Below, in pieces: positions 8,788-17,292 of a DNA stretch of 64,000 nucleotides. How positions within the stretch are numbered: the first letter of the stretch is position 1; every line of letters begins with the position of its first letter. The DNA is from CAVPMW01 sp963706515 (GTDB lineage Bacteria > Chloroflexota > Anaerolineae > Anaerolineales > UBA4823), in the NCBI GenBank assembly GCA_963706515.1, contig CAVPMW010000030.1:1-64000 (forward strand), given 5' to 3'. The position numbers were made by a program, and so were the translations under genes. Below the pieces are notes generated by a model. That model made no database searches and was not told the origin of the DNA. It was given only the letters and a program-made list of their open reading frames with translations.

Positions 8788-9790
8788 ATGTTTGATATCG
8801 TTGGAATTCTCATTCTGATTGTGGTCATCGCGGTTTTCGGCTTCTTGACCACACGCGCCTGGAAAATAAAAAACCCTTTCCTGAAATGGGTCGGGGTATT
8901 CCTGACTGGGCTGCTGACACTCATCCCTGCGGCGCTGTTGGTATTGGCGCTGGTTGGCTTTTCCAAGCTGAATAAGCATTACGATAACCCGGTTGCTGCG
9001 ATCCAGGTAGCCGGGAACCCGGCGCAAATCGCCCGTGGTGAGCAACTGGCCCATGCCTGCTCGAGCTGCCATTCCCCTGGCAACGAGCTTCCGCTCTCTG
9101 GATCGAACTTCGGGGTGAAGTTTGAAATGCCGCCTATGGGCACGCTCTACGCTCCCAACCTCACGCCCTCTGGCGATATCAATGATTGGAGCGATGGAGA
9201 GCTTATTCGTGCCATCCGGGAAGGGGTGCATAAGGATGGCCGTTCGCTGCTGATTATGCCGTCGGATAATTTCCGGAACTTGAGCGATGAGGATGTCCAG
9301 GCCCTGGTCGCTTACCTGCGTTCGCAACCTGCTACCGGCGGACCCACCCCCAACAATCAATTCAACATGTTAGGTGCGGTTTTCATGAACCTGTCGGATT
9401 TTCGCACCGCCCAGCAGCCCGCAGGCCGCGTGACCGCACCCCAGGCTGGAACGGCGGAATATGGCAAGTATATGGTGGATGTTCTTGGCTGCCGGTCGTG
9501 CCATGGCGACCAGTTGACAGGGCAAGGTGGACAATGGCCAGCCCGGCCCGCCCCCCGGTCCCAACCTCACCCAGATCGTTCCGCAGTGGACGGAGGAGCA
9601 GTTTATGACCTTCTTCAACACCGGCACGCTACCGGGTGGAGGGAAAGTGCCCATGATCACCTTGACCAGCGGATTTTCGGAACCAAGAATGCCCTGGACG
9701 AGTGTGCGGGCCTCTACAACCGACGATGAACTCAAGGCCATGTATTCATATCTGCACAGCCTGCCTCTTGTGGAAAGCCCGGCCAGGTAA
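8788..9790 (+). CDS. Membrane-anchored dihaem cytochrome c, one frameshift
   Basis: ATG at 8788 after AAAGGAGAC. Two N-terminal hydrophobic segments (IVGILILIVVIAVFGFL and FLTGLLTLIPAALLVLALVG) precede two class I cytochrome c domains: haem motif CSSCH with a later MPPMGTLYAPNLT, then CRSCH near residue 235. A one-base break near 9528 moves the second domain to another frame (GPPPGPNLTQIVPQWTEEQF, FFNTGTLPGGGKVPM), ending at 9790. PNLT and PMG-type axial-ligand regions are present in both halves. It probably shuttles electrons outside the membrane for a dehydrogenase not seen here. Last gene of the co-directional run from 3838. Confidence 0.85.
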
Positions 9791-9851
9791 AAGCGCCGTT
9801 CCATGTCGTTCCGAGTTGTGGGGTCTTGCATATTAGCAATGGATTTCTCTG

Positions 9852-9947
9852 CTAAGGAAGACCCTGCTTGACCGCACGGCCTAGTTCTTTATAAGGCTTG
9901 TTGTGCGTGGTCGTGTTACGGGCAGGGATAACATCTTGTTTTCCCAT
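9852..9947 (-). CDS. Tiny ORF, 31 residues, doubtful
   Basis: Reads MGKQDVIPARNTTTHNKPYK and ends GRAVKQGLP. It occupies the place downstream of the repeated small ORF where copy 1 has the recombinase, but shows no similarity to it and has no clear ribosome site. The rest of 9791-10021 holds nothing I can name. Confidence 0.15.
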   Translation of the reverse strand: MGKQDVIPARNTTTHNKPYKELGRAVKQGLP

Positions 9948-10041
9948 CCAGGATGGTTTCACAGACTATAGCTGGGTATTTGATTTTTCGGAACTTGCCC
10001 AGGATTTTCCACCACTGCCTTAGGAGCAGCTTGGATGTAAT

Positions 10042-10242
10042 TTAGCTGGTGTTGTTCGTCTTTTCCTGGTTGAGCGCTTGGTAACGCCGATTAATGCGCG
10101 CCAACCATTCGATCAGACTCTGTGGCAGCCTGTCTGGCAAGGTTTGCTGCTCCTGGGGATGGGTTATATCATCTCCGGAAACCCGATTATCTTGTGGGTC
10201 AGGGTTTTCGGAAGGGTTTTGACTTACACTCTCATCTGCCAT
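10042..10242 (-). CDS. Small conserved ORF of the repeat, copy 2, intact
   Basis: 66 residues beginning MADESVSQNPSENPDPQDNR and ending in ARINRRYQALNQEKTNNTS. The start has GAGGTGCAATT in front. The polar first half and helical second half are the same as in copy 1, while synonymous and conservative changes separate the two, so selection on the protein is likely. Function unknown; association with a serine recombinase in copy 1 suggests a role in a mobile element. Confidence 0.6.
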   Translation of the reverse strand: MADESVSQNPSENPDPQDNRVSGDDITHPQEQQTLPDRLPQSLIEWLARINRRYQALNQEKTNNTS

Positions 10243-10306
10243 AATTGCACCTCATACGCTAAATAGAGTTGAATGTCTCTTATGCGCTTTAGGGGATAAA
10301 AGAAAA

Positions 10307-10340
10307 CTCCGGTTCTGACATCATGATGTCAGAACCGGAG
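10307..10340 (-). terminator. 34-bp perfect palindrome, copy 2
   Basis: Identical to 777-810: two 17-base arms with no spacer and TTTTCTTTT following on the minus strand. Unchanged, while flanking sequence differs at about one base in ten. Confidence 0.6.
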
Positions 10341-10381
10341 CGTTGATTGTGGGACTCGTTGTAGTTTGGGTTATTCCTCCT

Positions 10382-10620
10382 TCAAGTTACTCCAAATCGA
10401 TAACTGGCCAGGCTGGATGATATTGCTCCGTTTACCAGACGACCTTCTACCAGCAGCGATTTGGCTGCCTGATGTTCCAGCGCCCAATCTAACCGGGTCT
10501 TTGGATTGACAGAGATCAGTACTAGGATAGTCTCGGTCAATTAGCTGCTTTGAGGGCGCGCTCGCGGAAGTACGTGAACTCGAATGGGGCAGGCAGGCCT
10601 GGGAGTGATTTTCCAGTCAT
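10382..10620 (-). pseudogene. N-terminal gene fragment of unknown family, cut by the repeat edge
   Basis: A strong AAGGAGGCGGCC ribosome site precedes the ATG at 10618-10620. The frame reads MTGKSLPGLPAPFEFTYFRE and stops at 10537; one base further the reading continues TILVLISVNPKTRLDWALEH and KSLLVEGRLVNGAISSS before entering the repeat and stopping at 10382. Together they look like the first 75-80 residues of a protein with one frameshift, truncated where the 390-bp repeat begins. The ribosome site AGGAGGCGGCC-ATG is the same as that of the gene at 14744-15055. No family recognised. 10621-10771 holds nothing else clear. Confidence 0.4.
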
Positions 10621-10771
10621 GGCCGCCTCCTTGAATATCCTCGGGGAAACTGATCGTATCGGTTCACCTTCGTCACCTGGACACAGACGTCTCGCAGGCG
10701 GAGGTCCTATTCTGTGGCTGGCCGTTTTCCACGTCCACTTCCTGCCAGACGACTGTGACCGTTTTTGCATC

Positions 10772-10800
10772 TTGCACAACCCCTCAACACGGCGTATCAT
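10772..10800 (+). promoter_or_regulatory. Putative promoter of the Ser/Thr kinase gene
   Basis: TTGCAC (10772-10777), 17-bp spacer, TATCAT (10795-10800), about 30 bp before the ATG. Confidence 0.4.
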
Positions 10801-10829
10801 ACAATTACAATCACTTCGGGCTTGAGCTT

Positions 10830-13091
10830 ATGACTACTGAGTTCGAACGCCTTAAGATCGCCCTGAAAGACCGCTACCTCGTTGATCGGGAGCTAGGCGC
10901 GGGCGGCATGGCAACCGTCTACCTCGCGGACGACTTGAAGCACCATCGCCAGGTCGCGATCAAGGTCCTCAAGTCGGAAGTGGCTGCGTCTGTGGGTTCG
11001 GAGCGGTTCTTGAGGGAGATCGAACTCGCCGCAAAGCTCAACCATCCGCATATCTTGCCATTGTATGACTTCCGGGGAAGTCGATGGCCTCCTCTACTAT
11101 GTGATGCCATATGTAGAAGGCGAGTCGCTGCGCGAGCTGCTCGACCGCGACAAGCAGTTGCCCTTAGAACAAGCCCTCCAATATGCGCTGGAAGTCGCGG
11201 ATGGGCTGACCTACGCGCACGCGCAGGGGATCATCCATCGGGATATCAAGCCGGGGAACATCCTGCTGTACGGCGGCCATGCCGTGCTCGCAGATTTCGG
11301 AGTTGCCCGGGCACTATCGCTGGTTAGTCCCACCTCGATCACGGAATCAGGCACCACCGTGGGGACTCTCGCCTACATGAGCCCCGAGCAGGCCTGCGGC
11401 CGTGAGGTCGATGCCAGCACCGACACATATGCACTTGGCTGTGTGGTGTACGAGATGCTCGCCGGTGAGACACCGTACACCGGCCCTACGCCTGCGGCAG
11501 CACTGGCGCGGAAGCTGGTGGATCCGGTGCCGAGCCTCCGGCTGATTTCGCGACACGATACCAACCGGAGTGGAGAGAGCAATTGTGCGTGCGCTTGCCA
11601 GGGTTCCGGCAGACCGGTTTACCACGCCGCTCGAATTTGTCAGGGCGATGGAACGCGTGGCAGTCCCCTCTTCGGGTGCAGGGAAAAGGTCGGCTGATCA
11701 GGCTCCTCTTATCGAATCCCTGGTTGTCCTGCCGCTCGACAATCTTTCAGGCGATCCCAATCAGGAGTACTTTGTCGAGGGGATGCACGAAGCCATTATC
11801 AGCGAACTCTCCCGACTCGGCACTTTCATGGTGATCTCCCGCACATCCGCCAAGTGCTACCAGCACACCACCAAACCGGTTCCACAGATCGCCCGGGAGT
11901 TGAATGTGGATGCCGTCGTGGAGGGCTCGGTGCTCCGCGCGGAGGACAGGGTGCGTATCACGCTTCAGCTCGTAGAAGGGTGCGATGACCGGCATCTCTG
12001 GTCGCAGAGCTACGAACGGGATCTCCGGGATGTGCTGGCACTTCAGCGGGAAGTCGCCCAGGCCGTGGCGGGTGAGATCCGGACAGCAACGAGCCCTGCC
12101 GAGCGAGGAAGGTCAGAAGCGGTCGCACGACCGGAAGGCACTCAACACCCGAACTCTAAAGCTTACGATACGTTCCTGAAAGGGCGCTACCACTTCGCTC
12201 GGTATGGGGAGGGGAGTCTCTGGAGATTGCGATCCACCATTTCGAGCAGGCTATCTCAGAAGATCCGACATTCGCCCCAGCCTATGCAGCTCTCGCGCAA
12301 CGCGCTGGTGAACGTGGCCTGGTTTTCACCGGACAAACTATCGCTAGCGCGGGAGAATGCGGAGAGGGCGGTTGCGCTGGACCCCTTTCTGCCCGAGGGC
12401 CACGCGGCACTCGGATTTGTGCTGAATCAGGAGTGGAATTGGCAGCGATCGGAGGCAGAGTTTAAGCGTGCAATCGAGCTCGATCCCAATTCCTCAACAG
12501 CCCACCAGTGGTACGCACAACTTCTCCGGGATTTGATGCGAAATGACGAGGCCCTCAGGGAGGCTCCAGCGCGCTCATGAGCTGGACCCGCTCTCGCTGA
12601 ATGCTTTCACCATGGTGGGTTGGGTGCTCTACAACCAGCACCGCTACGATGAGGCGGTCGCCTTGTTGAATGAAGTGTTGGAGCTTGATCCAAATTATGC
12701 ACTTGCCATCTACAACTTGGGCATCGTTTACATTTACAAGGGTATGGGTGAAAAAGCTTTATCGAGTGCTCACGAAGCGGCGCAACATTGGGGGGACAAA
12801 CAGGGCCAGCTGCTCAGTTCCTTCCTGCTCTGCGCTGGTTACGGACTCACCGGGCAATCTGACCGGGCAAAGCAGGTATTTGCAGAGTTGGAAGCCCGGG
12901 ACCTCCCTCCTTCTGTCACGGCTGAACTCCTCCTGACACTTGGTGAAAAAGAAGCGGCTCTAGACTGGCTGGAAAAAGCTTATGAGCAAAGGTCATCACT
13001 GTTGTCAAACAGTATGTCGGAACCCGTGTGTGACAGCGTTCGCAACCACCCCCGCTTCCTCGCACTCCAGAAAAAGATCGGCCTGGCCTGA
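10830..13091 (+). CDS. Ser/Thr protein kinase with TolB-like and TPR domains, frameshifted several times
   Basis: ATG at 10830. Kinase domain (about residues 1-280): glycine loop GAGGMATVY, VAIKVL lysine, catalytic loop HRDIKPGNILL, DFGVAR, GTLAYMSPEQ. Next a TolB/FlgO-like region (VVLPLDNLSGDPNQEYFVEG, LNVDAVVEGSVLRAEDRVRI, LWSQSYERDL) and then TPR repeats (LDPNSSTAHQWYAQLL, LDPNYALAIYNLGIVYIYKG) to a stop at 13091. No membrane helix is obvious between kinase and TPR. Breaks near 11070, 11565, 12215-12300 and 12565 each look like single-base errors. Soluble kinases of this architecture are widespread in Chloroflexota and myxobacteria. A PP2C-type phosphatase lies tail-to-tail next to it, suggesting an opposed signalling pair. 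Confidence 0.85.
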
Positions 13092-13136
13092 ATCGCCCGC
13101 AGGCACACCTAAGAAAAATTTACAATATCAAACCGA

Positions 13137-14418
13137 TCAAAGTCGCCTCACGACCATGAGGGTGATATCGTCGAACGGGGTGACGGAGGCTGTGAACTCT
13201 GTGATGGTTTTTTCAACCCGGGAAATAATCTCAGCCGCGCTCTCTCTTATATGTTCTTCCAGGATTTGTTGAAGGCGCAGGAGGCCAAACGCCTGGCTCG
13301 CCTGATCCTCTGCCTCGGTGATTCCATCCGTATATAGAAAGATGAAATCGCCTGGATCGAGTTGTATGGTTTTTTGTTGATAAGGGATCAGGGCATCCGC
13401 TCCCATTGCAATGCCGGTCCGCGTCAACTCAATGGGTATCATTCGGCTTGACCCGGCACTGGACTGATAAAGGAGCGGTGGGTTATGGCCGGCATTGACA
13501 TACGTGAGCAGCCCGCTGACAGGATCGAGCAGCGCATAGAACAGGGTGACAAAGTAGCCAATATTGGAATCCCCGCATATAGACCGATTGGCGTGAGAAA
13601 TATCATCCGCCGGGGTAGGCGAATTTCCTAAGCTGGCGCGCAGGATGCTTCGGCTGACTGCCATGAACAGCGCGGCGGCCATTCCCTTGTCGCACACGTC
13701 TGCAATGACCAGGCCAAGTTTCCCATCCGGCAGCGGGATGAAATCATAGAAATCGCCCGCTACCTCACGGGCAGGGTTCCAGAACCCGGCAAAATCCCAG
13801 CCGGGAATCTGGGGGACCTCTCCTGGCAGCAGGCTGATCTGCAACTGGCGGGCAGTATGAAGTTCCTGCTCCATGCGGGCTTCTTTCAAGGACACTTGGT
13901 ATAGCCGGGCATTTTCGATCGCGATGGCAGCCACGGAGGCAATGACGCCTAACAGGTCCAGGTCTGAGCTGGTGAACACATTAGCCTTGACCCGGTTGTC
14001 GACATAGATGACGCCCGTCACGCGATCCTTGACCTTCAAGGGGACGCACATGACAGACCGCAGCTTGAGATTCTGCGACGCTCTGGCGTCCGCTGAAGCA
14101 GATCATCCGTCTGGGCATCGCTGGTCAGGATGGGCTGCCCTTCCCGGGCAACCCATTGTACAGTTCCGCGTGATATTTCAAACTCCGGGGACTGTATATC
14201 ATGGTGGTCGAAACCGCGTGCCGCCCGGAAATCCAGGGTTCCACTCTCCTCCACCAGCATCACAAAACCGCGTTCAGCCTGGATCGTGGCGATCACTTCG
14301 TCCATAACACGGTTCAGCACCTCGTTTAAGTCGAGGCTTGATGTAAATGTCTGAGTTCAAGGCGAAAGAGCAAGGCGAATCGATCACCCGGAAGAGAGGA
14401 AAGAACAGGAGAGGCCAT
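13137..14418 (-). CDS. GAF-domain SpoIIE/PP2C phosphatase (RsbU-like), two frameshifts
   Basis: ATG complement at 14416-14418 follows GGAGGGATT. N-terminal GAF domain (SSLDLNEVLNRVMDEVIATI, GFVMLVEESGTLDFRAARGF, SRGTVQWVAREGQPIL, IYVDNRV), a coiled linker, then the SpoIIE phosphatase: LQISLLPGEVPQIPGWDFAG, AREVAGDFYDFIPL, LGLVIADVCDKGMAAALFMA, VNAGHNPPLLY, FLYTDGITEAED, DDITLMVVRRL. The metal-binding aspartates of the PP2C fold (GDFYD, ADVCDKG, TDGITEA, DDIT) are present. Breaks near 14360 and 14080 split only the GAF part. Such proteins dephosphorylate anti-sigma antagonists. Convergent with the kinase gene; direct antagonism is inference. Confidence 0.85.
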
Positions 14419-14704
14419 AATCCCTCCACTTGCGATTATAACTCTCGCAGGACTTCACCGATCACCATAATTTGTGAATTAAACCGTCTCTGCAGTGGCA
14501 AGCCTGTTAGCTCGTACTCCCTCCACAGAATGCAGCTCCTGACAATATGAACGATAAGTACCGTACTGAGAGACTTGAACAATTTAAATTAGCGTAGAGA
14601 CGAATAGCCCGTTTGTTTGAGAAAGCAAGGCTGGCTTGATTTGTATATTTTAATAAGATTGGAAATATTTTGTTTTATTCTTACGCCTTCTTTTTCATAA
14701 ATAT

Positions 14705-14735
14705 ATGACCTATCCTGAAGTTCAGGATAGGTCAT
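14705..14735 (-). terminator. 31-bp hairpin after the 14744-15055 gene
   Basis: Perfect 15-base arms (ATGACCTATCCTGAA and complement) with a one-base centre, starting 9 bp beyond the minus-strand stop. A short AT tail follows but no long T run. Otherwise 14419-14743 is AT-rich and holds nothing I can name. Confidence 0.45.
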
Positions 14736-14743
14736 GGTGACGC

Positions 14744-15055
14744 TTATGCTGGTTGAACTTGGAGAGCAAGCTGTGCGACCGGGTCTTTCAACTGGCCGTT
14801 GTTGAGCCAAAGGCGAATCTTCCGGCTTGGATCCTCTGGCGAATGCCTGCCAGTTGCAACGGATTGCAGGTTTGCCTGTAGGACATCCTGTCCTACAGAG
14901 TGTTTTAACCGGCGGTCCATCTCTTCCAATTCGTGACCGGACTGCTCGACCTCGTTAGACCACTTTCGCAGGGGGATGAAGTCATGTTCAATCTCCGCAA
15001 AGTCAATCGCCTGGCGTAGCGACCGGATGGCATAATCAAAATCATAACAAACCAT
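14744..15055 (-). CDS. Hypothetical protein, 103 residues
   Basis: Starts at 15053-15055 behind AGGAGGCGGCC, a near-ideal ribosome site. Reads MVCYDFDYAIRSLRQAIDFA, then EHDFIPLRKWSNEVEQSGHE: charged, helical, soluble. The last third (IRLWLNNGQLKDPVAQLALQ) suggests a short beta/helix cap. No known family recognised. It directly follows the truncated IS1-type ORF on the same strand and shares its ribosome-site sequence with the fragment at 10620, hinting that both came from related accessory DNA. Confidence 0.55.
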   Translation of the reverse strand: MVCYDFDYAIRSLRQAIDFAEIEHDFIPLRKWSNEVEQSGHELEEMDRRLKHSVGQDVLQANLQSVATGRHSPEDPSRKIRLWLNNGQLKDPVAQLALQVQPA

Positions 15056-15089
15056 GGCCGCCTCCTAGTCAAACCCATGACCGCGCTCT

Positions 15090-15410
15090 TTAGGTGAACA
15101 TTTCATCCATTTCAGCCGTCTTGACTTCTTCGGGCACAGGTGCTTCAGGCAGGCTGGCAGCACTGGCTTGCACCCACAAGGAGACGGTCCGGTGATGAAT
15201 TCCAAAATGCCGGGCGATGCGCCGCAAATTCATGCCGTCCACATACATCTGCACGGCTTGCTGGCGCATCTCATCCGAATAGCCATGCTGTTTGGGCTCA
15301 GGTGTGTACTTGCGACCACAATGCATGCAGCGGTACCTTTGTGAACCGGATTGGGTCTTACCGGCTCTGTTTTGGCGTGTGGTTTGTTGACAGTGAGGAC
15401 ATGTTTGCAT
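15090..15410 (-). mobile_element. IS1-type InsA-like ORF, catalytic half missing
   Basis: 106 residues: a zinc ribbon with CPHC and CMHCGRKY, then a helix-turn-helix (YSDEMRQQAVQMYVDGMNLR, RIARHFGIHHRTVSLW), ending KTAEMDEMFT. This is the InsA/N-terminal part of IS1-family transposases. The sequence stops exactly where the DDE catalytic part (InsB) would begin, and the next minus-strand gene is unrelated. It is therefore a real truncation and cannot move by itself. No terminal repeats were found. Confidence 0.8.
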
Positions 15411-15592
15411 AACATTATTTTAGCCCATATTTATAGCCACTCCCCACCAGCAATATATAGCCAACATTTGGGTTCAACAAAACTTCCATACCCACCCTCC
15501 AGCTCTATCTATAAGGACGCAGGGTCAATGCCTGTCATACTGATTATACATCCAAGTAAACGCCGCAAATTATTGGTGCGACTTTGACGTGG

Positions 15593-15598
15593 TATCAT
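15593..15598 (+). promoter_or_regulatory. Extended -10 box giving a leaderless GTG start
   Basis: TGGTATCAT (TATCAT at 15593-15598) lies six bases before the GTG at 15605, so the transcript should begin at or next to the start codon. Confidence 0.4.
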
Positions 15599-15604
15599 AT
15601 AACC

Positions 15605-16330
15605 GTGGTCGCTTTCTACCTGCCTGGTGGCATCGCCGTATACACTTTTTCGCTCCTGGTAGGCTTGGGCGCCGCCCTCGGTCTTGCCTGGGTGCTCTGG
15701 CAGGCGCCCCCAGAGAAAGCCCGGGTGCGCTTTAACGCCGCTCTGTGTGCTCTGGTTGGCGCTCTTATCGGAGGCCGGGCCAGCTTTGTGATCGGCAATT
15801 GGGCATACTACAGCCTCCACCCGGGGGACATCCCCTTGGTCTCCCTGGGTGGGTTGGGTTGGCCAGGCGCCCTGGCGGGTGGGTTGATCGCCCTGGCAGT
15901 CTACGCCCGGCTCAGCGATGAGCCTCTCGGCTCGCTGGCCGATAGCTTGCTCCCTTTGTTAGCCCTGGTAAGCGTGTCCGCCTGGCTGGCCTGCTGGCTG
16001 GATGGCTGTGCTTATGGCTCGGCGGCAACCAGCCTCGGGCTGCCTGCTCCCGATGAGTGGGGGCAGGTTGCGCTGCGGTTCCCCGTTCAGCTGATTGGCG
16101 CTGTCCTTGCCCTGGCAGCTTTCGCCCTGGTCGAGCGCTTGAAGAATTCCCCCTTGCGCCCCGGCACTGCCGCCTGGATCGGTTTGTTCGCCCTGGCAGC
16201 AATCTTGTTCGGCCTGTCCTTCTTGCGCGCGGACCCCGTCATCCTCTGGCACCGCTTGCGACCGGATGCCTGGGCTGCCCTGATATTCGGCGGGATCTCA
16301 TTGCTTGCACTGCTATTCGTTCCCAGATAA
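15605..16330 (+). CDS. Prolipoprotein diacylglyceryl transferase-like membrane protein
   Basis: About 241 residues with seven or so hydrophobic segments. The Lgt pattern is present: ALIGGRASFVIGNWAYY (the conserved GxR), LGGLGWPGALAGGLIAL, DGCAYG, and RFPVQLIGAVLALAAFALVE. Lgt moves diacylglycerol onto the lipobox cysteine of prolipoproteins in the membrane. Several lipoproteins with lipoboxes are encoded in this window (30125, 57148). Compared with canonical Lgt it lacks an obvious HGGL motif, so it may be a divergent Lgt or a paralogue. GTG at 15605 is preferred over upstream TTG 15584 because of the -10 box; neither has a ribosome site. Confidence 0.7.
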   Translation: MVAFYLPGGIAVYTFSLLVGLGAALGLAWVLWQAPPEKARVRFNAALCALVGALIGGRASFVIGNWAYYSLHPGDIPLVSLGGLGWPGALAGGLIALAVYARLSDEPLGSLADSLLPLLALVSVSAWLACWLDGCAYGSAATSLGLPAPDEWGQVALRFPVQLIGAVLALAAFALVERLKNSPLRPGTAAWIGLFALAAILFGLSFLRADPVILWHRLRPDAWAALIFGGISLLALLFVPR

Positions 16331-16375
16331 TTGGGGAGTACATTTATTTTTCTTCAGCCATCACGAACAGATACC

Positions 16376-17251
16376 ATGCGCCTGACCCTTGCTCTTGCCC
16401 AGATTAACACACGCCTCGGGGACCTGCGCGCCAATCTGGACGAACACTTGCGCCTGGTGCAGGAGGCGCACCGCTCAGGCGCTGATCTCCTGGTCTTCCC
16501 CGAGCTCTCCCTCACCGGCTACGTTTTACAGGACCTGGCTACATCGGTCGCTTTACACCCTACGGCCTCCGATCCGCTTTTCGCCCGCATGCTGGAGGCC
16601 AGCCAGGAGCTCGATATCGTGGTCGGCTTCGTGGAAGAAGACCGCCGCAATCGTTTTTATATCGCCAGCGCCTATCTCTCAGCCGGGCAGGTGCTCCACG
16701 TGCACCACAAGCTGTACCTGCCCACTTATGGCTTGTTTGATGAGGGCCGGTTCTTCGCCTGGGGTGATTCCGTGCAGGCTTTCGACACCCGTTTCGGTCG
16801 CCTGGGGCTCTTGATCTGTGAAGATTTCTGGCATGCCTCCCCGCCCTACCTGCTCTGGCTGGACGGCGCAGACGTCCTGATTTTCACTTCGGCTTCTCCG
16901 GGTCGCGGCTTGAGCAGCGAGCCCATGCTGGAATCAGCCCGCTGGGTAGAGCACATCAACAGCGCGTATGCCAGCATGTTTACTTGCTTCGTGGCCCACG
17001 TCAACCGGGTTGGTTTTGAGGATGGCCTTAACTTCTGGGGAGGCTCCACCCTGTTCGACCCCGCCGGCGAGCTGGTTGCCAAAGGTCCCTATCACGAAGA
17101 AGCCCTTACCCTGGCTGAGATCGACCTGACCCAGCTCCACCGGGTGCGCGCCCGCCTGCCCTTGCTGCGTGATGAGCGTACCTCGCTGGTGCAGCGCGAG
17201 CTTGGGCGCATCCTGCAGACGAATTTACCGAACGACCGCGGTACTTATTGA
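16376..17251 (+). CDS. Nitrilase-superfamily amidase, likely glutaminase partner of NadE
   Basis: 291 residues from ATG 16376. The Glu-Lys-Cys triad is visible: VFPELSLTGY, HHKLYLPTYG and LLICEDFWH. FFAWGDSVQAFDTRFGRLGL and EHINSAYASMFTCFVAHVNR are typical of the amidase domain of glutamine-dependent NAD+ synthetases. In many bacteria this domain is fused to NadE; here it is a separate gene 41 bp upstream of nadE. The inferred role is to release ammonia from glutamine for NadE; an independent amidase role cannot be excluded. Confidence 0.85.
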   Translation: MRLTLALAQINTRLGDLRANLDEHLRLVQEAHRSGADLLVFPELSLTGYVLQDLATSVALHPTASDPLFARMLEASQELDIVVGFVEEDRRNRFYIASAYLSAGQVLHVHHKLYLPTYGLFDEGRFFAWGDSVQAFDTRFGRLGLLICEDFWHASPPYLLWLDGADVLIFTSASPGRGLSSEPMLESARWVEHINSAYASMFTCFVAHVNRVGFEDGLNFWGGSTLFDPAGELVAKGPYHEEALTLAEIDLTQLHRVRARLPLLRDERTSLVQRELGRILQTNLPNDRGTY

Positions 17252-17292
17252 TTCCACTTCCCTGACCGCACCAGAAGGATACTGGATTCCCG

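Larger units (their letters stand above)
10022..10411. repeat. 390-bp repeat, copy 2
   Basis: Second copy of the unit at 492-881, same orientation. Here the small ORF is intact but is not followed by a recombinase. The right edge at 10411 falls inside another minus-strand reading frame (10382-10620), as if the unit had been inserted or recombined there. Confidence 0.85.
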
